Shown: positions 26,725 to 35,025, numbered from the stretch's first letter. The stretch: 64,000 nt of DNA from Hyphomicrobiales bacterium (GCA_019075865.1 JAGXAN010000010.1:1-64000), one strand, 5' to 3'. The notes: a model not told the origin generated them from the sequence alone. Numbers and translations: made by a program.

Positions 26725-27156
26725 CTAAGCTAGAAGCATCGTTTTGATACCCAAAGCCAAACCAGCGGTATCAAGGCGCTTGTCGAGTGTGCATAGTGTG
26801 GCACCGTGATCGGCGCAGACGGCCAGATGCAGTGCATCTCCTGCCCGCAAGCCCAGTTGATAATGATCAGCAAATTGGGCAGCATTACGAAACTGGATCG
26901 ATGTTACGGGCAAGACCAAAAAGCTATTGGTCTCAAGCTGCCTGAAAGCCGCAAGCGCATTGGCGCGGTGCTCGGTCAAAAACTGCTTGTCGTAACGGAG
27001 CTTTATGGACAAGGCCGAAGAGAACTCGGTCACGACCCATGGGCTTATCGCAAGGGTGTCAGCACTATGTTCGCTGAGCCATTGCTGCATCCGCGATGTA
27101 TTTGGCTCGTTTGTCAGGGCGGCGACGAGCAGCGACGTATCAAGATAAAGGATCAA
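26725..27156 (-). CDS. VapC family PIN-domain toxin
   Basis: The 143-residue product has PIN landmarks: MILYLDTSLLVAALTNEP (D6), WVVTEFSSALS (E44), LGLRAGDALHLAVCADHGATLCTLDKRL (D104 and D124 region). It is probably an RNase toxin. The start overlaps the antitoxin stop by 4 bases. Confidence 0.9.
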   Translation of the reverse strand: MILYLDTSLLVAALTNEPNTSRMQQWLSEHSADTLAISPWVVTEFSSALSIKLRYDKQFLTEHRANALAAFRQLETNSFLVLPVTSIQFRNAAQFADHYQLGLRAGDALHLAVCADHGATLCTLDKRLDTAGLALGIKTMLLA

Positions 27157-27395
27157 TAGCGATCCTGATCGCGCATGGTGTGCACAAGTTCAACGCTCGC
27201 TTGCGAACTGCGGGGCATGGCATTGGTCAAGGCGCGCAACTGGTCAAGATTGATCGGCTTGCGAGGCGGTTCCACAGGCACAATTTGTGCGACCAGCTTG
27301 CCGCGCCGGGTAATACCCACCAACTCGCCGCTACTGGCCTTATCCACCAGAGCGCTGAAATGCGCCTTCGCCTGAGCTACACTTACGTCTGTCAT
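27153..27395 (-). CDS. Type II antitoxin, Phd/YefM family
   Basis: MTDVSVAQAKAHFSALVDKA is the standard Phd/YefM start, followed by LVGITRRGKLVAQIVPV. I chose ATG 27395; upstream in-frame ATGs at 27413 and 27425 are possible. It is paired with the VapC toxin at 26725-27156. Confidence 0.87.
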   Translation of the reverse strand: MTDVSVAQAKAHFSALVDKASSGELVGITRRGKLVAQIVPVEPPRKPINLDQLRALTNAMPRSSQASVELVHTMRDQDRY

Positions 27396-27557
27396 GGGGA
27401 CACTCTTGGTCATGTGAGTGGTCATCTTATCAGAGATGCTGGCTGCGCTCAACAGGGGTGTTGCGCCATAAAGGTAGGCTGAGTGGGCAGCCCACCTCTT
27501 GAATCGATGGATATTATGGATATTCTGACATTTTGTAATTTCTTATGGAGGGTTCCT

Positions 27558-27818
27558 ATGCGCTCGTTTTCCACGCATGATCTTAACAAACTGGTGGGAG
27601 AGGTTACTGACGCGGCGACCAAAGCCCCTGTGATAATCACACGTCACCGCAAGCCGCGCTTTATCATGATGAGTTATGAGCATTATCAGCGTATTAGCGC
27701 AACAACTGATCCGCGCCGGGCCTATGCGGCTGGCGAAGCTCCGCCAGAGCTTATGGGCTTGCTGGGTGACAAAATTGCCAAGCTCGCCAACGGTGAGGGT
27801 TATGACGATGAGCCATGA
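27558..27818 (+). CDS. Orphan Phd/YefM-like antitoxin
   Basis: The 86-residue protein (MRSFSTHDLNKLVGEVTDAA, then APVIITRHRKPRFIMMSYEHYQRI) is a Phd/YefM antitoxin with GGAGGG upstream. No toxin ORF follows: the next frame (from ~27811, ending at 27933) encodes 41 residues with no recognisable fold. It may be a solitary antitoxin protecting against a related toxin, or half of a lost pair. Confidence 0.8.
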   Translation: MRSFSTHDLNKLVGEVTDAATKAPVIITRHRKPRFIMMSYEHYQRISATTDPRRAYAAGEAPPELMGLLGDKIAKLANGEGYDDEP

Positions 27819-28033
27819 TTTGCGCCTAGCGACAGAGCCATCTGCGGGCAGGAATGGGCTGATAAATGATATAAGAGACACCGCAAAGACGCTTGCAGGC
27901 GCCCGCAACGGAACATTTGCTCGTGTCATCTAAGTTTGTACAAATTTAGCCCGCCGCTCTTCGACACACCCGAATGTTGCGCTTTGCAGCTTGCTTGATA
28001 GATTGCTGGCTTGGAGCGCCAGGATTATTCACG

Positions 28034-29254
28034 ATGACCGTCTATCTGATCGACAACCATGCCGTTGACAGCGAAGCGCCGGATTTCCAGCGCTGTCTTG
28101 CTGACGCGCATCAGCGCCGCGTGCGACCGCTCTGCACCTGCCGGCATGAGGGCGACAAGCTCGCCATGGTTTTGGCCCAAGTCAAGATCAAGGGTGAAGA
28201 TCGCACCATCATCCGCCGCCTGCCGGGCAGCGGCCACGATCATGCCGCCGATTGCCGCCACCACGAAGAGCCGGAGGGCATATCTGGTCTCACCCAAGTG
28301 CGTGGCACAGCCATCCAGCATGATGAGGCTGACGATACCTACAAGTTAAAACTCGACTTCCCCTTGGGGCGCCAAGAGCGCCGCCTCAGCGAAGTCAATC
28401 CCAATGCCGATCATGCGCCCAACGCGCCCCGGCCCAAGGTAAGCCGCCTGCGACCTCTGGGCTTGCTGCATCACCTGTGGGAAGGGGCAGACCTCACCCG
28501 CATGAATGGCGGCATCCTTAATCATCGCTCGTGGAATGTGGTGCGCACGCGGCTGCTGGCTTTTGTGGCGCGCCAACGCACCTCAACCCGCGACATTGCC
28601 AAACAGGCCTTCATTCCGCAAAGCTTCACGCTTGAAGACAAGCCCCGGCTGGAGGGCGTGCTGCGAAAGCACTTTTTTAATGCCATGACGCGCAAAGAGG
28701 CGGTCATTCTGATCGGCGAGGTCAAGGATGTGCAAGATCGCCAGCTCATCATCAAACATCTGCCCTTTCTCAAATTGCTCACGGGCGAATCCGCACGGTC
28801 GAGTTTTGCCAAGGCATGGGGCAAGGCCGAGCCGCTGCGCATGGCCCATGAACATTCGCATATCGTTGCCATTGCCATTGTTTTCATCGAACCAACCGGC
28901 GTCGCGCTTGTTCATGACATTGATATGATGAATGTCACCGCGCAATGGGTGCCATTCGAGGGCATGGACGAGCACGCGTTGCTGGCGAGTTTTGATCACG
29001 CCAAACGATCCTATCAAAAATCGCTGAGCTATGGCACGCCCGCGCCGATCAGCGTCGCGCGCCTGCTCGATACCGGCGACCAGGGCACGGCTTGTTTCAT
29101 GGTGCGCGAGGTCATCACACCCGAATTGCAAGCAGTCATGGTCGCGCTCGCCGCTAACGACGTGCCACTCTGGTGCTGGGCAGGCAATGAAGCGCAACCA
29201 GCCTTGCCCAAAAGGCGACGCTTTGTTGAGAACGCGAACCAGCCGTCCTTGTGA
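28034..29254 (+). CDS. DUF1173 family protein
   Basis: The 406-residue protein contains CTCRHEGDKLAMVLAQ near residues 35-50 and GHDHAADCRHHEEP near 75-88, a Cys/His set that could bind a metal, then LGLLHHLWEGADLTRMNGG and later VPLWCWAGNEAQPALP. This matches DUF1173, found mainly on alpha- and gammaproteobacterial plasmids and elements. Its function is unknown. It lies just upstream of the first ssb in the plus-strand block. Confidence 0.8.
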   Translation: MTVYLIDNHAVDSEAPDFQRCLADAHQRRVRPLCTCRHEGDKLAMVLAQVKIKGEDRTIIRRLPGSGHDHAADCRHHEEPEGISGLTQVRGTAIQHDEADDTYKLKLDFPLGRQERRLSEVNPNADHAPNAPRPKVSRLRPLGLLHHLWEGADLTRMNGGILNHRSWNVVRTRLLAFVARQRTSTRDIAKQAFIPQSFTLEDKPRLEGVLRKHFFNAMTRKEAVILIGEVKDVQDRQLIIKHLPFLKLLTGESARSSFAKAWGKAEPLRMAHEHSHIVAIAIVFIEPTGVALVHDIDMMNVTAQWVPFEGMDEHALLASFDHAKRSYQKSLSYGTPAPISVARLLDTGDQGTACFMVREVITPELQAVMVALAANDVPLWCWAGNEAQPALPKRRRFVENANQPSL

Positions 29255-29824
29255 CGTAGCGTGCAGCACCCCCGGTCTGGCGTTCTCACCGACATCGCCC
29301 GTCCTTGACCCTTTTCCTTCATAGCCTCTTTGGCTAAGACGCTGTGCTCTGCCAAATATCCCCCTTCATAGCTCCCCCTGCGATATCGCAGAAAGCCCAG
29401 ATCATCTCGCACCGCTCCCACTCGTGCTTGCACCCACCCAATCCTCTTCAGCATCATGGCGAAGCCCGCCAGCACGCAGCGTAGCAACATCCTGAAGCGC
29501 CGTGCTCACCAGCCAATCCTTGCTGTCAAAGCTGCTGCCCCTCCTGCCTGCACCGGCGCCGTCCACCTCCTTTGGCTTAGGGATGCGGTGGGCCTACATC
29601 CGGTCGTCAGGCTTTCGGCCACTACGCTTTAGAATTTTCCCCTTGCCGCCCGCTGAGGGCGGGCGACAATTCCTCGCGAGACAAAATTCAAAAGCGTGGG
29701 CGTGGCTCAGCGCTTACGCTTGACCTCGCGAAGTCGCGAGGCTCCTGCCGGCCTTTCCCGGATGTTTAATGGCCGCATCGCCAAAGGGAATGGACCCGAG
29801 CGGCGGGAAGCTGGAGATAGTATT
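29255..29824 (+). promoter_or_regulatory. ssb leader region, including a segment duplicated at 33478
   Basis: About 195 bases at 29593-29788 closely match 33478-33674 in front of the second ssb gene, although the sequences further upstream differ. The segment holds the palindrome CTCGCGAG (29673-29680) and an inverted repeat CCTCGCGA-AG-TCGCGAGG (29724-29741). No credible gene lies in 29255-29592. It is a candidate complex promoter, possibly active on single-stranded DNA. Confidence 0.6.
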
Positions 29825-30262
29825 ATGTTTGATATTGCAGAGTTTCATCTGGTCGGCCGCATCGGCTCGATCAAGATTTTTGACAATCTGGTGCGGGTGT
29901 CGGTTGCCGCCAATGGTTCTTATAAGAAGGAAGGCATATGGATTGAGCGCACGCATTGGAATGAGGTGGTAATCTTCGATCAGGGCACCCGCGACTATGT
30001 GGAGCAGAATTTCTCCAAGGGCGATTATATCTGCACACGCGGCACCGTGCGCCAGAACAATTACATGAAGGGCGATGAGCAGGTCTATACAACCGAGTTG
30101 ATCGTCGATCAGATCAGCCGCCTGCCGGTTAAGCGCGCCACGCCGGTCGACCATCTCGACGATGAGCCAGCCCGCGAGCCAGCCAAGCGTGCCACCGCGG
30201 GCAAGACCAAAGCCAAGGCTCCCGCAGTTGCCAGCAACCTCGATGGCGACATCCCATTCTAG
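29825..30262 (+). CDS. ssb: Single-stranded DNA-binding protein (SSB)
   Basis: The 145-residue protein has an OB fold (FHLVGRIGSIKIFDN, SVAANGSYKKEG, TRDYVEQNFSKGDYICTRGT) and ends in DGDIPF, the acidic tip through which SSBs recruit partner proteins. It binds single-stranded DNA, here presumably the incoming transfer strand. ATG 29825 begins the OB fold; a longer frame extends into the leader and is unlikely. A UUCG-loop terminator follows. A paralogue lies at 33708. Confidence 0.92.
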   Translation: MFDIAEFHLVGRIGSIKIFDNLVRVSVAANGSYKKEGIWIERTHWNEVVIFDQGTRDYVEQNFSKGDYICTRGTVRQNNYMKGDEQVYTTELIVDQISRLPVKRATPVDHLDDEPAREPAKRATAGKTKAKAPAVASNLDGDIPF

Positions 30263-30272
30263 GACCTGCACG

Positions 30273-30300
30273 ATGAGCCGCCTTCGGGCGGCTCATTCTT
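30273..30300 (+). terminator. Rho-independent terminator after ssb
   Basis: ATGAGCCGCC (30273-30282) pairs with GGCGGCTCAT (30287-30296) across a TTCG tetraloop, then TCTTGATTG. Confidence 0.75.
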
Positions 30301-30359
30301 GATTGATACAGGGCAGGCACCATCTAATTTTTTAGTCAAGTTTATCCACAAATCTCCGC

Positions 30360-30782
30360 CTACTTGCTTGGAGGCATCGGCGGCGGCATTTTTGGAAATG
30401 CAGGAAGATTGTCCGGGATGATATGCCAATGTGGTGCGGAGGAAACGTAAATATGCATCCCCGGTGACAAATCAGAAGAATTGTCGAGGGCGCCAAGCTT
30501 GATCGGAATGAAGGGTTCATGGGCCGGCTCGCTCCATAATGGGGTGCCGCATTCGGGGCAAAAGGCCCGGCTTACATCTGCGCCGCTGTCACCCTTGCTT
30601 GTGTATATTTTTGCTTGCCCATGGGTCACGCTAAAGCCGGACGCCAGAGCCAGCGCCACATAATTGGCCCCGCCACCAGCCCCCTTCTGGCATGCCGTGC
30701 AATGGCAAGCGCCAATGCCCAGAAAAGGTGCCGTGATCTTAAACCTTATCGCGCCGCAGGCGCAGCCGCCATGTCGTTCCAT
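30360..30782 (-). CDS. GFA family protein (glutathione-dependent formaldehyde-activating enzyme fold)
   Basis: From ATG 30782 (GGAGA upstream) the 140-residue product has the GFA zinc set: GGCACGAIRF at ~6-15, ACHCTACQKGAG near 30 and AFCPECGTPLWSEP near 78. The fold carries two zinc sites; proven activity is limited to a few members. It is divergent from a WYL regulator, with a perfect palindrome between them, paralleling the WYL-SRPBCC locus at 4 kb. Confidence 0.85.
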   Translation of the reverse strand: MERHGGCACGAIRFKITAPFLGIGACHCTACQKGAGGGANYVALALASGFSVTHGQAKIYTSKGDSGADVSRAFCPECGTPLWSEPAHEPFIPIKLGALDNSSDLSPGMHIYVSSAPHWHIIPDNLPAFPKMPPPMPPSK

Positions 30783-30827
30783 TTTTTGAGTCTCCGTATT
30801 GGGATCCGATGTGCAGACTTTATACAA

Positions 30828-30857
30828 AGACTGCTGCCACCCTTGTGTCAGCAGTCT
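30828..30857. promoter_or_regulatory. Perfect inverted repeat between the GFA and WYL genes
   Basis: AGACTGCTG (30828-30836) and CAGCAGTCT (30849-30857) form a 9 bp perfect inverted repeat. It lies 20 bases before the WYL start and 46 before the GFA start, a good operator candidate. Confidence 0.55.
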
Positions 30858-30876
30858 GGCAGGAGTAAAAGCAATC

Positions 30877-31566
30877 ATGCGCCGCACCGAACGCCTTTTT
30901 CAGATCATCCAGATTCTTCGGGCGAAGCGAAAGCCGGTCGTCGGGCGTGAGTTGGCCGAGGAACTCGGCATCTCTTTGCGCTCTCTCTATCGCGATATGG
31001 CGGAGCTGATCGCCCAGCGCGTTCCAGTCAGAGGTGAGGCTGGCACCGGCTATGTCCTCGATGATGGTTATGACATGCCACCGCTGATGTTAACGCCCGA
31101 CGAGCTTGAGGCGGCGGTTTTAGGCGCAGCATGGGTCGCCCTGCGCGGGGATCCGGCCCTGGCGCGCGGGGCGAGAGACCTTATTGCCAAGATTGCGCAA
31201 TCTGTGCCAGAGCCATTACGCCCAGTTTTGCTAGATGCCAACCTGCAACCGATTTCCATGCAGCCCATCGTCCGCGAAACATTCGATGTCGGAATTTTGC
31301 GGCGCGCGCTTCGTGACCGCTTCAAAGTAACGATTACTTACAAGGATGGCGACGAGCGGTTCTCGCGTCGAACCATCTGGCCCATTTTCATCGCCTATAT
31401 GGAAGAAGTCCGTATTATCGTCGCGTGGTGTGAACTGAGGCAGGATTTTCGCCATTTCCGAACCGATCGCGTCGACGCGCTTGACGTGGGTGCGGATAAA
31501 ATTCCAGAACGGCAAGCTATTTTGCTGAAGCGATGGAAGGCGATACACCACCGCCCGAAGGTTTGA
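30877..31566 (+). CDS. WYL-domain transcriptional regulator
   Basis: The 229-residue protein is a clear paralogue of the one at 3993: RTERLFQIIQILRAKRKPV winged helix, LGISLRSLYRDMAELI recognition helix, and C-terminal VRIIVAWCELRQDFRHFRTDR of the WYL domain. It probably senses a ligand and controls the divergent GFA gene through the palindrome at 30828-30857. ATG 30877 gives the family N-terminus and is preceded by AGGAG. Confidence 0.88.
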   Translation: MRRTERLFQIIQILRAKRKPVVGRELAEELGISLRSLYRDMAELIAQRVPVRGEAGTGYVLDDGYDMPPLMLTPDELEAAVLGAAWVALRGDPALARGARDLIAKIAQSVPEPLRPVLLDANLQPISMQPIVRETFDVGILRRALRDRFKVTITYKDGDERFSRRTIWPIFIAYMEEVRIIVAWCELRQDFRHFRTDRVDALDVGADKIPERQAILLKRWKAIHHRPKV

Positions 31567-31621
31567 TGACAATAACAATTGTGAGAACAGCGATCCCCCG
31601 AAGAAAGCCAATTGGCATGGT

Positions 31622-32824
31622 TCAGGTCAATTTGGGTCGCTGAGCGACCAGCCCTGCAGGGATGGCCCGGCGCATAAATGCGTCGAATAGGGGCACGGTG
31701 AAGGCCGTTTGGCCGTATCCCGGCGTAAAGATCATTCCTTTGGCTATTAAAGACGCCCTTACGGGCCCAAAGGCGGAAGGCTTGCGGGCAAGATGCTCTG
31801 CAATTGCGGTTGAATTATATGGCCCCTCGCCAAGGTCAGCCATGGCGCGCAAATAATGCCTTTCCGAGGGCGTCAACCGATCAAATCGAACGCGAAAGAA
31901 ACTATCATCCAGCGCAGCGATCGCGGCCAGATAAGCGCGGTCTACGTCGTTGGCAGTAATCGGGCATCGTTCAGCAGCTTCCCAGCATTGTTTGCCCCAT
32001 TCTTGCAAAAAATAGGGGTAGCCACGCGTCACCTCCAATATTTTAATGACGGCTTCGGGTTCAATGCTGCACGCCTCCGCTTCGATCGGGTGCACGATCG
32101 CCGAAGTTGCAGCTGCATTGTCAAGCGGGCCGATGCTGGTGAACAGAAATAAGCGCTCGGCATAGGACTTGGCTTTCCCCATCTGGCCGGCCAGCTGTGG
32201 TAACCCGGCGGCGACCATGGTAATCGGGCGCTCATTCTGTCGGGCGCGATGTAACGCTGTAATAAGGGCGGCCAATTCACGTTCTGGCACATATTGCAAT
32301 TCGTCAATAAACAAGACAATTGCCGTTTTGCGTTCGGCTGCGGCGGCCCCCGTCACGTCTATGAGATCGATAAGATCAGCCTCCAGATTGCCATTGTCAG
32401 CAACACCGATTTCACCGAAGTCGAGGGACGCCTCCAATTCGCCATAGCTCAGTTTGAAAGCCTTCACGAAGCGGGCCAAGGCGCCCAACCCTCGTTTGGC
32501 CAGCGTCATTGCTGCCTGCCCACGGTCGATTTTGAGTAATGCAGTGCGCAGAGCTGGCACCAACAGGTTGGGCAGCGACTGACCTTCCGGTGCCTCCATG
32601 GGGACGGTGAAAATACCCTCGCCTTCGGCCGCGCGACGCATTTCATTGAGGAGAACGGTTTTGCCAACGCCGCGTAGGCCGATGAGTATCGTGCTTTGCG
32701 CGTGGCGGCCATGACGAATGCGATCCAACGCCACAGCGACGCCTTCAAGTATCACCTCGCGGCCTGCGAGTTCCGGTGGCCTGCTGCCTGCGCCTGGCGC
32801 GAAAGGATTGCGACGTGGATCCAT
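31622..32824 (-). CDS. AAA ATPase (ORC/Cdc6-like P-loop protein)
   Basis: The 400-residue protein has Walker A LIGLRGVGKTVLL near residues 47-59, Walker B AIVLFIDELQYV near 168-179 and a sensor-like MVAAGLPQLAG near 206, followed by a winged-helix-like C-terminus (LTPSERHYLRAMADLGEG). This is the AAA_16/ORC-type ATPase common in bacteria, of unknown specific role. It stands alone on the minus strand between the second WYL gene and the second ssb. Confidence 0.8.
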   Translation of the reverse strand: MDPRRNPFAPGAGSRPPELAGREVILEGVAVALDRIRHGRHAQSTILIGLRGVGKTVLLNEMRRAAEGEGIFTVPMEAPEGQSLPNLLVPALRTALLKIDRGQAAMTLAKRGLGALARFVKAFKLSYGELEASLDFGEIGVADNGNLEADLIDLIDVTGAAAAERKTAIVLFIDELQYVPERELAALITALHRARQNERPITMVAAGLPQLAGQMGKAKSYAERLFLFTSIGPLDNAAATSAIVHPIEAEACSIEPEAVIKILEVTRGYPYFLQEWGKQCWEAAERCPITANDVDRAYLAAIAALDDSFFRVRFDRLTPSERHYLRAMADLGEGPYNSTAIAEHLARKPSAFGPVRASLIAKGMIFTPGYGQTAFTVPLFDAFMRRAIPAGLVAQRPKLT

Positions 32825-33707
32825 GTCTAGGGCTTTTACTAGGTTCTACATATTTTGTATATAACTATTTAAATTTGCTAGAATTTATGTGATGCCAAGG
32901 GCCGCTGCGTTCTGCGACCCGTTTGATGCCAGGCCATGGTTTGAGACACCGCAGTTGGTCAGCATGCTGTTTGGGTGGAGTGAACAGTAGCCGGTTTATA
33001 AGCTCGACACAATTTGCTGGATTGCCCATGGGCTAAATCTCAGGCCCAGAGCCGCGCCGCTCGATGTGCTCAGCCGCCTTCTGCGGGCATGGCTGGCACT
33101 GATCTGAACTGGATCGTCCAGCTTTTTGCGCATCTGTGCTGATCGTCGACATCTTATTTCGTCTGGCATTTTGATCTGGCCCTAGCCCCTGCGCTTGCCG
33201 CCGCTGTCTGGTGGCAAGCCAACTGCGTTGCCATTGCCGCAGCTTGTCATCTTGCCCTGTCGGAGGCTGGCATGTCAGACATCACCCCGGCTCGTGTGTG
33301 GGGCTCTCGACCTCAAGCACCTCCTATGTCCGGCATTGGGGCTTGATGCTTGGGATTTGTGGCATTGGCGTGAAGCCACCATGGCAAGCCAAATGTGGTT
33401 GAACACCGCTGTGATCAAACGGGTGGGCTCCTTGTGGGCATGGCCATCGACATATCCGTATCGGCTTTGCTGCTTTTCCTACATCCGGTCGTCAGGATTG
33501 CGGCCACTACGCTTTAGAATTTTCCCCTTGCCGCCTGCGCGAGGCTTGTCGGCAATTCCTCGCGAGACAAAATTCAAAAGCGTGGACGTGGCTCAGCGCT
33601 ACGCTCGACCTCGCGAAGTCGCGAGGCTCCAGCCTGCCTTTCCCGGATGTTTTCGGAACGCATCGCCGACGGGAATTGTCTCGCAGGCGCAGCACCGGAG
33701 AAACCCC
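32825..33707 (+). promoter_or_regulatory. Second ssb leader region with the duplicated segment
   Basis: The last ~195 bases (33478-33674) repeat the ssb leader at 29593-29788, including CTCGCGAG (33559-33566) and CCTCGCGA-AG-TCGCGAGG (33609-33626). The earlier part (32825-33477) has no convincing gene; the long plus-strand frame there is an extension of the ssb frame without domain content. Confidence 0.6.
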
Positions 33708-34061
33708 ATGTTCGATACAGCCTCTTTCCACATTATCGGCCGCATTGGTTCCATCAAGACCTTCCCCAACCTCACCCGCATCTCCATCGCCGCCAACGCT
33801 TCCTACAAGAAGGACGGCAAATGGATCGAGAAGACCAACTGGAACGAGGTGGTGATTTTCGACAAAGGCACCCGCGACTACATCGAGCAGAATTTCGCCA
33901 AGGGCGATTACATCCGCACCGAAGGCACCCTTCGCCAGAACAGCTACGAGCGCAATGGTGACAAGGTTTATACGACCGAACTGATTGTCGATCAGATCAG
34001 CCGGTTACCGGTGAAGAAGGCCGAGGCCGACCAGTCCGACGATCAGCGCCAGGCCGCCTGA
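33708..34061 (+). CDS. ssb: Single-stranded DNA-binding protein, second copy lacking the DIPF tip
   Basis: The 117-residue protein has the same OB fold as the SSB at 29825 (FHIIGRIGSIKTFPNLT, NASYKKDGKWIEKTNWNEVV, YIEQNFAKGDYIRTEGT), but ends SDDQRQAA instead of the acidic DIPF tip. Loss of the tip predicts DNA binding without partner recruitment. AGCACCGGAGAAACCCC precedes the ATG at 33708. A terminator and a 42-residue ORF follow. Confidence 0.9.
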   Translation: MFDTASFHIIGRIGSIKTFPNLTRISIAANASYKKDGKWIEKTNWNEVVIFDKGTRDYIEQNFAKGDYIRTEGTLRQNSYERNGDKVYTTELIVDQISRLPVKKAEADQSDDQRQAA

Positions 34062-34068
34062 CCCAAGT

Positions 34069-34100
34069 GGGGCCGCTTTTCATCGAGCGGCCCCGTTCTT
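34069..34100 (+). terminator. Hairpin terminator after the second ssb
   Basis: GGGGCCGCT (34069-34077) pairs with AGCGGCCCC (34086-34094), followed by GTTCTT. It lies between ssb and the small ORF. Confidence 0.6.
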
Positions 34101-34123
34101 CACCCCATAATCAGGAGCCGGTC

Positions 34124-34252
34124 ATGAGCTACCAAGAACAACTTGAACAACTTCGTGCTGAGCTGCGCTGGTGCGCCACGAGCAAAGCTGAGCGCGAGAT
34201 CATCGCCCAGCAGATCGCCGAACTGTTGAAGTTCATCGCGGAAGAAGATTGA
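34124..34252 (+). CDS. Small helical protein after ssb
   Basis: The 42-residue product (MSYQEQLEQLRAELRWCATS...) is predicted to be almost entirely helical and ends in EED. CAGGAG lies before the ATG and a good terminator follows, so it looks expressed. I do not recognise the family; a role with SSB is only suggested by position. Confidence 0.55.
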   Translation: MSYQEQLEQLRAELRWCATSKAEREIIAQQIAELLKFIAEED

Positions 34253-34265
34253 TCAGCTATTTTGA

Positions 34266-34295
34266 GGCCCGTCGCAAATACGGCGGGTCTTTTTT
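34266..34295 (+). terminator. Rho-independent terminator
   Basis: GGCCCGTCG (34266-34274) pairs with CGGCGGGTC (34281-34289, two wobble pairs) and is followed by six Ts. Confidence 0.7.
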
Positions 34296-34978
34296 CTGGT
34301 GTTATGGAACACGCATGAAGGGAGGCGCGCGTTGCGCGCCCTTGTGGGAGATAAGCTGAGAAGAGAACGATTCCTTGGAGGGGTCGGTCTGCGCCTATGC
34401 CGCGTTTCCAGACCTGCCGCCACTCGCGACTGACTGCCCGAGTGGGCGGGCTCGTCGCGACGTGGTGGAGGTGAGCTGACTGGTGCCGGCGGTGATCTAA
34501 ATGAAATAATCCGTTTCGGATTGAAGTCGGGTAGGGTTGGAGCTTGGGGTCGCGGTTGGTGAATATGGTGCCATCGGGCGGGGCCGGTCGTCCCGCGTGT
34601 CGGCACACGAGGCGCGTGCCGTCGCTATGCTCACGCGGTTCGGCTGGCCTGTTAACCGCCCTCTGGCCCGCGAACAGCCGGTGCCGCAAACTGCCCCGTC
34701 TGTATGCTGCATGATGGCGCTGCTCGGTCCTTGTTGCCTACTGATATTTTGATTTTTGATCGACAGCAGTGAGCAGGCTACGCCCTGCGAGCTGCTGTCT
34801 GACTGTCGGGTGATGCGTGCTGCGGCTTTGCTCCCGCCTTTGGGCTCTGGTGTCGGCGGATATTGGGATTTATTGGCGACGGCGACGGCGACGGCGGTGG
34901 TGGGTGCTTGCAGCGGAAGGTTGACGTGGGTAAGAGATGGTAGTAGTGGTTTGGGTGTTTTATTGGTTTGACAAGATA
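34296..34978. other. Gene-free region left of the putative oriT
   Basis: About 680 bases without a supported gene; ORFs on both strands have low-complexity, unrecognisable products. A GGCGAC triple repeat is at ~34876-34893. Together with 34979-35278 this is the largest gene-free stretch in the window. Confidence 0.5.
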
Positions 34979-35025
34979 GTGATTGTGGACACCACAATCA
35001 CCCAGCCGCCCAAAAGTGCGGCTGG
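34979..35025. other. Two adjacent perfect inverted repeats, candidate oriT core
   Basis: GTGATTGTGG (34979-34988) pairs with CCACAATCAC (34992-35001) around ACA. Immediately after, CCAGCCGC (35002-35009) pairs with GCGGCTGG (35018-35025). Tandem inverted repeats upstream of a MobC-like and relaxase gene pair are typical of origins of transfer. The nick site cannot be assigned. Confidence 0.55.

Noticed and set aside
33195-33707. N-terminal extension of the second SSB
   Set aside because: The longer frame lacks domain content and includes the leader shared with the first ssb. The OB fold starts at ATG 33708.
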